Of a stretch of DNA of 64,000 nt, positions 17,161 through 25,577 are shown in pieces; within the stretch, counting starts at the first letter, position 1, and each line of letters starts with the position of its first letter. The DNA is taken from assembly GCA_017743475.1 (NCBI GenBank), contig JAGHYV010000015.1, positions 1 through 64,000 on the forward strand, read 5' to 3'. The DNA comes from Roseiflexus sp. GTDB lineage: Bacteria; Chloroflexota; Chloroflexia; Chloroflexales; Roseiflexaceae. Both the position numbers and the translations under genes were made by a program. Under the pieces are notes generated by a model. It was given only the letters and a program-made list of their open reading frames with translations. It did not search any database and had not been told where the DNA came from.

Positions 17161-17491
17161 GGCGCATAACCAGAGAGGGGCGTACCGCTTATAAGCGACC
17201 GCCCGCGCTGCACTTCCCCGCAGCGTATGAGGTAACCGGCGCACAGATACCGTTGTGCTGCCGCGCGCAACTATGACCAGAGTTAGCGTCCATATCCCTT
17301 CAACAGAACACTCTCTCGCCTGAGCCGGGTGGAAAACTCATTGTTTTCTGACACACCTCTGCGCTTCAACAATCGCTGCAGGTTTTTTCCTGCACATTCA
17401 CCATATGTTCACGACTAAACCTGGTGAACTTTGCGATTACGCGCTGTGTTTGGGCGAAAGAGCACAACCATACAACCGGTCACGACCGGCT
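17130..17491 (-). ncRNA. Candidate structured RNA or attenuator leader (~360 nt)
   Basis: Between a near-consensus promoter and an intrinsic terminator on the minus strand lies a region with no credible ORF but at least six hairpins. Their arms on the plus strand are CCGGTC/GACCGG (17476-17489), GTTCAC/GTGAAC (17407-17429), TGCAGG/CCTGCA (17377-17394), GGC-GCACA/TGTGC-GCC (17238-17262), CGCTGC/GCAGCG (17206-17225) and CGCTT/AAGCG (17186-17197). I do not recognise tmRNA, RNase P, 6S, SRP or known riboswitch cores. Its place just ahead of hydrolase-mgtE allows either a free RNA or a riboswitch-like leader. Confidence 0.55.
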
Positions 17492-17497
17492 TGAGCA

Positions 17498-17526
17498 AGT
17501 ATACACGCTCGTGCGCAGCGCGTCAA
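17498..17526 (-). promoter_or_regulatory. Near-consensus sigma-70 promoter
   Basis: On the minus strand: TTGACG at 17526-17521, exactly 17 bp, then TATACT at 17503-17498. Transcription would start near 17491, immediately before the first hairpin of the candidate RNA. It lies just downstream of the methyltransferase stop codon. Confidence 0.7.
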
Positions 17527-17538
17527 GTTGCGAAAATG

Positions 17539-18912
17539 TCAAAGTTTCGCGTTCGCTGGCACAACAGTCCACGCCTCACCGCCGATTACGTCGATGACCT
17601 TTACGGCGAGCAGTGCGCCCGTAGCGTGCCGATCCAGGGTGTAGACGCCGCTGACGAGCGTCCTGCGGCGTAGTGGTGCATCCACAATTGTGGGACAAAA
17701 CAATCTCCCGTCATATGCGGGATCGATCAGGATCTCATCAACCATACAGCGCCAATCGTTCAGATCGCCTGATACGGTTGTCAATGCGGGATTGACGTAC
17801 CCCTCGACAGTGATTGTAATCTGTGCATTGGTGCGCGCGATACGAATGGTCGCCTCGCCGCGCGGCGCTGGCGTCGTTTCTCCGACCTGCACAATGGTAA
17901 AGCCATCGGATGCCGGATTGCACGGCTGAAGCATGCAGCGCAACCGACGGGCGGTAATCTGGATGGCGCTCGGATTGACATCACAGGCAATCCAGCGTCG
18001 CCCCAACTGCTGCGCGACAACCGCCGTCGTGCCCGATCCGGCGAAGCAATCCAGTACCACGTCGCCTGGACGGGACGAAGCGCGCACGATGCGATTCAGC
18101 AGCGCTGGCGGTTTGGTAGTGGGATACCCCAGGTCACGCACGAGCGCTGCGTCGATTGGGATCGTCCACACATCGTAGGCGCCGATGCCGGGTTTGCGCA
18201 GATAGGTCTTGACCCGCTCACCACGCGGGTTGACATTCCAGTAGTAGCGTCCACGCTCGTCCGCCTGCCGAAAGCGGGCAAGTTGCTGTCGCGTGTAGGG
18301 GATAAGCACCTCGTTGTAATTGAACGTCCAGCGATCACTGCGGGCATAGAGCAGGATGGTATCATGTTTGCGGTTGAACTGGCGTTCGCCATCGCCGCCG
18401 CTTGGGTAGAACCAGATAATTTCGTTCAGCATCCGTTCGGCGCCGAAGACTTCGTCCATGAGACAGCGCAGCAAGTGCGCCTTGCGAAAATCGCAGTGCA
18501 GGTAGATGCTGCCATCTTCGGCGAGCAGTTCGCGCAGCGCGATCAGGCGTTCGTACATGAACTGGAGATAGGCGTCATCGTCCCAGGTATCGCGGTATTC
18601 GGCATTGGGAACAGGAATGAGTCGCGCAGAACCGGAACCACGCAGGCGTATGCGGCGCACACGGTCGATGCCAGCGCCGAATGGCGGGTCGATGTAGATC
18701 AGATTGATGCGCTGCCGATACCCGTTCGCCAGAAGCCAGGTCAGCGCGGCAAGGTTCTCGCCGTGGATCAACATATTCGGACCGGTCGCACCCGATCGTT
18801 CCACTTCGATAGCGGTCGGAACGGTGAGCGGCGCCAGTGGTCGCTTTCCGTTCCAGGTGAGAAAGGCGCGCCCCGCAGGCGGCGACAGGTGAATAATAGG
18901 CGGTATGTCCAT
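17539..18912 (-). CDS. Orphan site-specific DNA methyltransferase (beta class, Mod-like)
   Basis: A 457-residue N6-adenine or N4-cytosine DNA methyltransferase. The catalytic motif IV (INLIYIDPPFGAG) is at about residue 73 and precedes the AdoMet motif (LDCFAGSGTTAVVAQQLGRR, ~residue 278), the order of the beta class, similar to type III Mod subunits. A ~150-residue C-terminal extension follows. No restriction endonuclease gene is adjacent, so it may be an orphan regulator or housekeeping methylase. Target sequence cannot be read from the gene. Confidence 0.85.
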   Translation of the reverse strand: MDIPPIIHLSPPAGRAFLTWNGKRPLAPLTVPTAIEVERSGATGPNMLIHGENLAALTWLLANGYRQRINLIYIDPPFGAGIDRVRRIRLRGSGSARLIPVPNAEYRDTWDDDAYLQFMYERLIALRELLAEDGSIYLHCDFRKAHLLRCLMDEVFGAERMLNEIIWFYPSGGDGERQFNRKHDTILLYARSDRWTFNYNEVLIPYTRQQLARFRQADERGRYYWNVNPRGERVKTYLRKPGIGAYDVWTIPIDAALVRDLGYPTTKPPALLNRIVRASSRPGDVVLDCFAGSGTTAVVAQQLGRRWIACDVNPSAIQITARRLRCMLQPCNPASDGFTIVQVGETTPAPRGEATIRIARTNAQITITVEGYVNPALTTVSGDLNDWRCMVDEILIDPAYDGRLFCPTIVDAPLRRRTLVSGVYTLDRHATGALLAVKVIDVIGGEAWTVVPANAKL

Positions 18913-18941
18913 AGCAGAACCATGGTCTGGCGCGCACAGTT

Positions 18942-19316
18942 CTATGGTCGAGCCATTTCAACAGTGCGCAGTGCAATGATGCACACGAACATACAGGCGA
19001 AGGCATACATCAATCCCTGAGAACGCGGCTCACGGTTGCGCGCCGAAGAGTGGGCAATCGGAATAGTGAGCAGTGTGATAATGCCGTAGAGAATATGCAT
19101 TTCAGGACGGAGCGGCAGCAACCCGCGCACCAGCAGTATCACGCCGAGGACGCATTCCGACAGCACGAGCAGCACTCCGATCGCCATGCCGCTGCGGAGC
19201 CACGCTCCAACCGGACGCTGTAACAGACCCAGGATCAGCGCCCAGAGCGCCAGTATGCTAAAGACCAAGAGAATGGTAAAGAGCAGATTCGCATGCAAGC
19301 GCAGAATGTGTTCCAT
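18942..19316 (-). CDS. Small four-helix membrane protein
   Basis: A 124-residue protein with four predicted membrane segments (around FTILLVFSILALWALILGLL, AIGVLLVLSECVLGVILLV, HILYGIITLLTIPIAHS and FACMFVCIIALRTVEM). ATG 19316 is chosen over a long upstream extension that runs antisense to the divergent glycosidase gene. The family is unrecognised. It lies 29 bp before the methyltransferase on the same strand and its 5' end is 51 bp from the divergent glycosidase start. Confidence 0.65.
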   Translation of the reverse strand: MEHILRLHANLLFTILLVFSILALWALILGLLQRPVGAWLRSGMAIGVLLVLSECVLGVILLVRGLLPLRPEMHILYGIITLLTIPIAHSSARNREPRSQGLMYAFACMFVCIIALRTVEMARP

Positions 19317-19367
19317 AGTATCAGGATTGTACCGCAGGTGGATCACGCAGGCAATAGATGGAAGTTT

Positions 19368-20699
19368 ATGAACCGCAATCTGATCGATGAAGCGCGCAAC
19401 CGCGCAATGGACGTGCTCTACCATTGTTGCACACCGCATGGCTTTCGCGCTTCGGCGCTCGCAGCGGGCTACCCGCAGATCTGGGCGCGCGACAACGGCA
19501 TTATGATGCTGGGTGTCGTCGCCAGCGGCGATCCCGCCCTGATCGCGTGCAGTCGCGCAGCACTCGAAACCCTGGGCGCGGCGCAGTCGCGGCGTGGGCT
19601 TATCCCGCTCAATATTAACCCCGACACTGGCTATATCAGCACGGAGAACGCTGGTGCAGCCGACTCGAATCTGTGGTTCATTCTGGGGCATTACCTTCAC
19701 TACTGCGCTACCGGTGACGTTGCTTTCGTGCAAGCGCACTGGAGGGAGATCGACAGGGCAATGGTATGGCTCGAATACCAGGATATGAACGAATGCGGGT
19801 TGATCGAAATCCCGGAGGCGGGCAACTGGATGGACCTGCTGGCAGTGCGTTACAACACGCTGTACGACAATGTGCTGTACTATGCGGCGGCGCTAGCGCA
19901 TGAACAACTACGCACTCTAGTAGCACCAGAGATGCCAGCGCATCAGCTGACGATCGACGCCGCTGGCATCCACGAACGTATCAACCTTCTGTTCTGGATC
20001 GACCGTTGTTGGGTCGCCGAGCATTTTGCCGCTCATCTCGAACGTCTCAAGGCGATGCGGCTGGAATGGTTCATGCTGTACCACAATATCGGCATGATCT
20101 CCAGCCGACCGTTCTATCTGCCGTGGGTCGCCTTCCGCGAATTCGGCGACTGGTGTGACAGTCTCGCCAATCTGCTCGCCATTTTGACCGGTGTGGCAGA
20201 CGGACATCGCACAGAACACATTCTGCGCTTTATGTATCAGGTTGGCATGGCGGAACCCTATCCGACGAAAGCCATCCATCCGCCGATCTATCCGGGCGAA
20301 GCGCATTGGCGCGAGTACTACCGCAGTCGGACGCTTAATCTGCCGCACCAGTATCACAACGGCGGCATCTGGCCGATGATTGGCGGCTTCCACGTGGCGG
20401 CGTTGGTACGCCACCGCTGGCACAATCAGGCGGAGCGATTGCTCCGGTCGCTGGCAGAGTGTGTCTATCAGGGATTACATTGCGACTGGGAGTTCAACGA
20501 ATGGATGCACGGCGAAAGCGGTCATCCGATGGGGTATGCGCAGCAGGGGTGGTCGGCTGCAATGTATCTGTACGCTGATAACGCGGTGCGAACCGGTCAA
20601 ATGCCGCTGTTTGATCAACTGCTGGCGGTCAAGCCGGCAGCAGCAGTGGCAGCAGAGGTAAACGACGCCTACGTCCGCCCCGGCGGAGGACCGGTATAG
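19368..20699 (+). CDS. (alpha/alpha)6-barrel glycoside hydrolase, GH100/debranching-like
   Basis: A 443-residue cytoplasmic protein. Motifs GYPQIWARDNGIMMLG (residue ~35), AADSNLWFILGHYLHYCATGD, EAGNWMDLL, NGGIWPMIGGFHVAAL and EWMHGESGHPMGYAQQGWSA resemble neutral invertase/amylo-1,6-glucosidase-type six-hairpin glycosidases. Candidate acids are the Asp of ARDNG and the Glu of FNEW/HGES. No secretion signal. The actual sugar cannot be told; sucrose or an alpha-glucoside fits the family. The ATG at 19368 is preferred because an upstream in-frame ATG would overlap the divergent gene. Confidence 0.6.
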   Translation: MNRNLIDEARNRAMDVLYHCCTPHGFRASALAAGYPQIWARDNGIMMLGVVASGDPALIACSRAALETLGAAQSRRGLIPLNINPDTGYISTENAGAADSNLWFILGHYLHYCATGDVAFVQAHWREIDRAMVWLEYQDMNECGLIEIPEAGNWMDLLAVRYNTLYDNVLYYAAALAHEQLRTLVAPEMPAHQLTIDAAGIHERINLLFWIDRCWVAEHFAAHLERLKAMRLEWFMLYHNIGMISSRPFYLPWVAFREFGDWCDSLANLLAILTGVADGHRTEHILRFMYQVGMAEPYPTKAIHPPIYPGEAHWREYYRSRTLNLPHQYHNGGIWPMIGGFHVAALVRHRWHNQAERLLRSLAECVYQGLHCDWEFNEWMHGESGHPMGYAQQGWSAAMYLYADNAVRTGQMPLFDQLLAVKPAAAVAAEVNDAYVRPGGGPV

Positions 20700-20725
20700 G
20701 GATGTCCCGGCAGTGAGTCGTTGTC

Positions 20726-21844
20726 TCAGTCGCCGAAGACAATCCCCAGATCGCGCGCCGTTAGCATGGTATCCGAGTCGAGCGGGACGGTTTTCATGCG
20801 CCGGGTTGCCTCTTCGAGTGGCACATACCGCACCGTTGGCGGGTCGAGCGCCACCATCACGCCAGACTGCCCTTCTTCGAGCGCGCGCACAGCCGCTGCG
20901 CCGAAACGCAGTGCCAGCAGGCGGTCAAATGTGGTTGGTGTGCCGCCACGCAACAGGTGCCCCAGAACGACAACGCGCGTTTCTTTGCCGGTCAGCTCCT
21001 CGATCTCACGTGCCACCCGCTCACCAATGCCGCCCAGACGCTCGGCGCGACCAGCCTCTTTTGGAGCAATCAGCGAGACACTGCCCTCAATCGGACGGGC
21101 GCCTTCAGCAACAACCACGATCGAGTATGGTCGCCCTTCGGCTTCGCGGCTCTTGATCTTGGCAGCAACCTTGTGGATGTCATAAGGGATTTCAGGAATA
21201 AGGATAACGTTCGCCGTTCCGGAGATCCCGGCGTTGAGTGCAATCCATCCGGCATAGCGCCCCATCACTTCAACCACCATAACCCGCTGATGCGCTTCGG
21301 CAGTTGTGTGCAGGCGATCAATCGCTTCAGTAGCAAAAGCGACTGCGGTATCAAAGCCGAAGGTGGCAACCGTCCCATCCAGGTCATTGTCGATTGTTTT
21401 GGGAACACCGATCACCCGCACCCCCTTGCGTGCTAGCGCCGCTGCGATCTCCATCGAGCCGTCGCCGCCGACTGAGATCAATGCATCGATGCCGTAAACC
21501 GCAAGACCGTTCACAATCTCGTCGGTGCGGTCACGCTCGATCACGGTGCCGTCGGGCAGTTTTGTGGGGTAGCGCAGGGGATTTCCACGGTTTGTTGTTC
21601 CGATGATAGTGCCGCCCAGTGGTGTAATGCCGCGCACCGTTTCGCGGGTCAGCGGAATCACGCCGCCTCGTGGATATTCTTTCGGTGAGAGAATGCCATT
21701 GAATCCGTCACGAATGCCATAGCATTCCCAACCGCGCTGCATAGCGCTCAATACCGTAGCGCGGATAACAGCGTTGAGCCCCGGAGCATCGCCGCCACCG
21801 GTACAGATGGCAATGCGCAATCGTGAGCTTGAAGGGATCGTCAT
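20726..21844 (-). CDS. pfkA: 6-Phosphofructokinase, GGDG type (probably ATP-dependent)
   Basis: A 372-residue PFK. N-terminal TGGGDAPGLNAVI, the phosphodonor loop SVGGDGSMEIA, and catalytic PKTIDNDLDGT are clear. Gly at the position corresponding to E. coli Gly104 favours ATP, whereas Lys in PKTIDND (E. coli Gly124) is seen in both mixed ATP-PFKs of actinobacteria and PPi enzymes. ATP use is therefore inferred, not certain. It phosphorylates fructose-6-phosphate. A GAGGAG sequence lies about 11 nt before ATG. It is 209 bp downstream of the aldolase gene and may have its own promoter. Confidence 0.9.
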   Translation of the reverse strand: MTIPSSSRLRIAICTGGGDAPGLNAVIRATVLSAMQRGWECYGIRDGFNGILSPKEYPRGGVIPLTRETVRGITPLGGTIIGTTNRGNPLRYPTKLPDGTVIERDRTDEIVNGLAVYGIDALISVGGDGSMEIAAALARKGVRVIGVPKTIDNDLDGTVATFGFDTAVAFATEAIDRLHTTAEAHQRVMVVEVMGRYAGWIALNAGISGTANVILIPEIPYDIHKVAAKIKSREAEGRPYSIVVVAEGARPIEGSVSLIAPKEAGRAERLGGIGERVAREIEELTGKETRVVVLGHLLRGGTPTTFDRLLALRFGAAAVRALEEGQSGVMVALDPPTVRYVPLEEATRRMKTVPLDSDTMLTARDLGIVFGD

Positions 21845-22053
21845 AGCGTTGCGCTCCTCTCTTCTCCTGAACCGGTTTGCCAGTTAGCATCACCTGAAAA
21901 TACTACACGCCGTCGCGCATATGACGCGACAGCGCGTAGATGGTATCGACCCTATGCCCCACCATATCTGGCATATATGCCTTGGTGCTCATACCAGTGA
22001 AGGAACGGGGCGAACCCCATTCCCAGGTGCGGACATTGGGTGCAAACGTATGT

Positions 22054-23094
22054 TTAGACTGGCAGATCAACCACCTTAATGGCGTCTTTACCGCCATACA
22101 TATCCCACCAGGGTTTCGCGCCTTTGTCCAGCACCTCGTTCAGCGCGGTGATATTCTGCACGCCGCGGTCGCTGAGCCATGCTTCGAGTGCATCGTACCC
22201 CTCGCGCGCATAGACGGGGATACCATCCTGCCAGGTCGCGCGTCCGCATAGAACACCAGCGAAGCGCGATCCGGCTTCGGCAGCCATTTCGAGCGACTCA
22301 CGGAACACCTCATCGGTTACGCCAGCGCTCAGGTAGATGAATGGCTTGGTGGCGGCATCCGACGCTTCGCGGAACAGTTTCAGCGCCTCCTGGCGAGTGT
22401 ATGCTTCCTGTCCGCTGAATGCTTTGGTGCCAGACACAAACTTCATGTTGACTGGCACTTCGACTTTCAGCACATCGACACCGTACTTCGGCTTGGAGAA
22501 CTCCTCCATGTAGGCAGCAACATATTTTGGCTTGACTTTGGCAAACTCGAAACTCTTCTCATCGCCGATGTTGTCGTCGTATGCCAGCGGTTCAAGGAAG
22601 AAGGGAACATCAAGCCCTTTGCACTCCGCACCGACGCGCTCGATGAATGCATGTTTGCGTGCCAGAATGTCCGGCTCGTCGAATGGATTGTAGTAGATCA
22701 GGATTTTGATAGCGTCTGCACCCGCTTGGATCAGGCTATAGACGCTCCAGGTATCGAGCAGGTCTGGCAGGCGCCCTTTGATGGAGGCATCGTAGCCAGT
22801 TTTCTCATACGACATCAGCACGCCGACATTCGGTGCTTTGTGCTGAAGTGCAGGCAAACCATACTCCGGATCCATCAGGATCGCCGAAGCATACTTCGTT
22901 AATATCTTTGTGACTGCGGTCTTGAACAGGGTCAGATCTTCACTGGTCGCCGTTCCGCCTTCGCCGCGCGCTTTGGCAATCGCCTTTTTGAGCGAGCCAC
23001 GCTGGTCCATTGCCGCTGCTGCGATGACGCCGCGTTCATTGGCACACTTATTGATGCCATTGAATTTGCCGCGTGTCATTGTGACCGTGGCCAT
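22054..23094 (-). CDS. LacD-type class I aldolase (tagatose/fructose-1,6-bisphosphate)
   Basis: A 346-residue TIM-barrel aldolase of the LacD/DeoC-like superfamily. Segments AAMDQRGSLKK, ILMDPEYGLPALQ, ADAIKILIYYNP and DVLKVEVPVNMKF (Schiff-base Lys) match the family. LacD cleaves tagatose-1,6-bisphosphate and also fructose-1,6-bisphosphate. The flanking phosphofructokinases and absence of other lactose genes suggest that it serves as the glycolytic FBP aldolase. AAGGAGG lies 6 nt before ATG 23094. It follows the second PFK gene by 12 bp. Confidence 0.85.
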   Translation of the reverse strand: MATVTMTRGKFNGINKCANERGVIAAAAMDQRGSLKKAIAKARGEGGTATSEDLTLFKTAVTKILTKYASAILMDPEYGLPALQHKAPNVGVLMSYEKTGYDASIKGRLPDLLDTWSVYSLIQAGADAIKILIYYNPFDEPDILARKHAFIERVGAECKGLDVPFFLEPLAYDDNIGDEKSFEFAKVKPKYVAAYMEEFSKPKYGVDVLKVEVPVNMKFVSGTKAFSGQEAYTRQEALKLFREASDAATKPFIYLSAGVTDEVFRESLEMAAEAGSRFAGVLCGRATWQDGIPVYAREGYDALEAWLSDRGVQNITALNEVLDKGAKPWWDMYGGKDAIKVVDLPV

Positions 23095-23106
23095 TGTCAA
23101 CCTCCT

Positions 23107-24264
23107 TCAGTACAAGAACATCGGCTTGCCAAGCGGGTGTTTGACCCGTGGCCGGTAGTTCTCCACGTCGTACAACTCTTCGACATCAACCCGTTTGACT
23201 CCCTGCACGCAGGTATCGACCGGAACGGTGGTATACTGCCCGTTCTGGAGCGCCACCATGCGCCCGGTGTGCCCCTGGAGCAATTGATCGACTGCCAGAT
23301 TGCCATAACAGATGGCAACCATTCGGTCGAGCGAGTCGGGTGCACCAGCGCGCATCAGATATGACAGCTGCTGGTAGACGATGTCGATGCCGGTGATCTG
23401 CTTGATCGCCTCACCGGTAATCATGCCGATGCCGCCGAGTTTCCGGTGCCCGTAAGCGTCTTCCTGGCCGTATTCGACCACCTGCCCGCCGATCATTGAT
23501 GCGCCTTCTGAGATGACGCAGATCGAATAATTGCTGGGGTTGCGTCGGCGGTCTTCCACCAGGAAGCGTGCCAGCTTCTCGACATCGAACGGCACTTCGG
23601 AAATGATGGCGCGATCAACGTCTGCCAGGTACGCCGAGATCAGCGCTGTTTCCCCTGAGTTGCGTCCGAACAGTTCAATCACGGCAACACGCTCGTGTGA
23701 GCCGGTCGGCGTGCGCAGTGCGTTGATAAAGTCAACGCTGCGGGTGACTGCCGTTGAGAACCCGATGCAGTAGTCGGTGCCGAACACGTCGTTGTCCATC
23801 GTTTTGGGGATGGCAATGATCCGCACCCCCTCACGATGCATGCGAACCGCATAGGAGAGAGTGTCGTCGCCGCCGATTGGAATAAGCGTGTCGATACCAA
23901 GATGCTCCAGCACACGTAACACATGTGGCGTACAGTCAGCGGTTTTCTTTTCGCCAGTGAGTTCGAACTTGCCCTTGAGAAATTCGGGCATCTCCTTCTC
24001 GCGCACACGCTGTGGGTTGGTGCGTGATGTGTGCAGGTGCGTTCCACCGTACCGGTCAATCGTACGCACATCCGCCTTGGTGAGTGGCTGCACCCATTCC
24101 GACGCGCTCTCTGGATCGTCCGGGTTGTAGTACAGCAAACCGGCCCAACCACGCCGGATGCCGATAACCTCGATCCCGGCGTCGCTCGCGCGATTCACTA
24201 CTGCCTTGATGCACGGATTCAAGCCGGGAACGTCACCGCCGCCAGTCAGAATGCCAATACGCAT
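23107..24264 (-). CDS. Phosphofructokinase, GGDD type (probably PPi-dependent)
   Basis: A 385-residue PFK with [15 protein letters not shown] at the N-terminus. The phosphodonor loop reads [12 protein letters not shown] and the catalytic loop AIPKTMDND. Asp after GGD and Lys before TMDND are the classic pair marking pyrophosphate-dependent enzymes, which work reversibly in glycolysis and gluconeogenesis. An SD-like GGAG-AAAGGG precedes the ATG. It is the first gene of a two-gene unit with the aldolase. Compared with its neighbour at 20726 it is a distinct subfamily, not a recent duplicate. Confidence 0.88.
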   Translation of the reverse strand: MRIGILTGGGDVPGLNPCIKAVVNRASDAGIEVIGIRRGWAGLLYYNPDDPESASEWVQPLTKADVRTIDRYGGTHLHTSRTNPQRVREKEMPEFLKGKFELTGEKKTADCTPHVLRVLEHLGIDTLIPIGGDDTLSYAVRMHREGVRIIAIPKTMDNDVFGTDYCIGFSTAVTRSVDFINALRTPTGSHERVAVIELFGRNSGETALISAYLADVDRAIISEVPFDVEKLARFLVEDRRRNPSNYSICVISEGASMIGGQVVEYGQEDAYGHRKLGGIGMITGEAIKQITGIDIVYQQLSYLMRAGAPDSLDRMVAICYGNLAVDQLLQGHTGRMVALQNGQYTTVPVDTCVQGVKRVDVEELYDVENYRPRVKHPLGKPMFLY

Positions 24265-24538
24265 AGCCCTTTCTCCTCACTAAACCAAGCAGTGCCTTTC
24301 ACGTCCAGTTATGGACGGTGTGTGATATGCAGCACTCATCAGATCACACCCATCCGCGCGGAGATCTTTCAGCTCTCGATGAGTTGGCACATGCCGCAAC
24401 ACCGCGGCGCAAGTCACTGTCGCGAGATCCGGCTGACAACTATGTTGCGTGTGCAGTGCGATACTGCCACTATTGTATACACGGCTTAACTACCTGCGGT
24501 TATCAGGTTCCAAACAGCGCGTAAATATATCGCAACCT

Positions 24539-24568
24539 TTGCCGGTTGGCGAATGCCATTGATATAAT
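24539..24568 (+). promoter_or_regulatory. Promoter TTGCCG-N18-TGATATAAT
   Basis: TTGCCG at 24539 and TATAAT at 24563-24568, with TGA forming an extended -10. The predicted start near 24575 leaves a ~22-nt leader to ATG 24597. Because the -10 lies inside the longest ORF (from 24546), that longer start cannot be used from this promoter. The ~270 bp between here and the divergent phosphofructokinase start hold no other clear feature. Confidence 0.65.
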
Positions 24569-24596
24569 AGCACAGGCGTCGTCTCGTGGGATTGCT

Positions 24597-25577
24597 ATGC
24601 ACCGACTATTATACATCTATCAGACAATCTTGCGTTTTCCGCTCTTGATCGCGATCGTCCTGTCGTTGGGCGTTTCCCCAGCTTCCGCTACAGTTCAGAC
24701 CGTTCCTCCCGATCTATCAGAATACGAATCCTGGCTGCGCGAAGCATTCGCTGCCGCTCAGCGCGGTGACCGCATCGGTCTCGAAGACGTCGCCGGTCGT
24801 CTGGCGGCGGTGACTGCGGTTCGTTTCCCCGATGGGACGGTCGTGACGGTGGACAACGCCTGGCTGCAAGAGGCGCTTGCGTCACCAACTCCCGATCTCA
24901 CGCTGATCGGTGCGCGCCTTGGCGCGCTGATCGATGCACTCGCGCAACCACCGTCGTCAGCGCCAGCAGATGCGCTGGATCGATTGGAACGTATCCTCGA
25001 TGCCCCACCGTTCAATCGTCCGACGTTCGAGCCGCCACAATGGTTAATCGATGCACTTGGCTGGCTGATACAGGTGATTGAAACAATCAGTCGTCCGGTC
25101 AGCGTTGTACTGCCGCAGGCAACGAATGTGGTCGCCTGGATCATTGTGCTGGTCGGTATTGTGCTGCTGCTGGCAGTGATGATCTATCTGGCAATCAGTG
25201 TGCAACGCGGCATTGTGCGCGATGCACGGATCGAGGTGCAGAACGATAACGATGTACTGACGGCGACCGGGGCGTTCAATCAGGCAAGTTTTCTGGCACG
25301 CGACGGTGATTATCGCAGTGCAGTGCGCTACCTCTGTCTCTCAGTGCTGCTGTGGCTCGATGAACAGAACCTGCTGCGTTATGATCGCGCGCTAACGAAC
25401 CGTGAACATCTGGAACGAGCGCGGAGTAATCCCGACCTGTTACTGCGCCTGAAGCCGGTGATTGAAACGTTTGATCAGGTATGGTACGGCCATGCACCGG
25501 TTGACGCTTCCCTGTTTGCATCATATTGTCAACAGGTCGAGACATTGCGGCGCGAGATGGGAACGAAGCGCATATGA
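24597..25577 (+). CDS. DUF4129 domain membrane protein
   Basis: A 326-residue protein with an N-terminal signal-like segment (LLIAIVLSLGVSPASA), an extracytoplasmic helical part, one membrane helix (VAWIIVLVGIVLLLAVMIYL, ~residues 175-195), and a C-terminal cytoplasmic DUF4129 domain (DYRSAVRYLCLSVLLWLDE, LTNREHL). DUF4129 proteins accompany MoxR/DUF58 cassettes, as here. The start is fixed by the promoter geometry. The stop overlaps the next gene start (ATGA). Confidence 0.8.
   Translation: MHRLLYIYQTILRFPLLIAIVLSLGVSPASATVQTVPPDLSEYESWLREAFAAAQRGDRIGLEDVAGRLAAVTAVRFPDGTVVTVDNAWLQEALASPTPDLTLIGARLGALIDALAQPPSSAPADALDRLERILDAPPFNRPTFEPPQWLIDALGWLIQVIETISRPVSVVLPQATNVVAWIIVLVGIVLLLAVMIYLAISVQRGIVRDARIEVQNDNDVLTATGAFNQASFLARDGDYRSAVRYLCLSVLLWLDEQNLLRYDRALTNREHLERARSNPDLLLRLKPVIETFDQVWYGHAPVDASLFASYCQQVETLRREMGTKRI

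Noticed and set aside
17130-17491. Candidate RNA as tmRNA, RNase P, SRP, 6S or an M-box Mg2+ riboswitch
   Set aside because: None of the defining cores was found (no T-arm/CCA end, no GAGGAAAGTCC, no GGAAGCA loop, no M-box core). It is reported only as an unidentified structured RNA.
21908-21927. GTCGCG/CGCGAC inverted repeat as a terminator of the aldolase gene
   Set aside because: The stem is only 6 bp with a poor U-tract and more than 100 bp from the stop codon.
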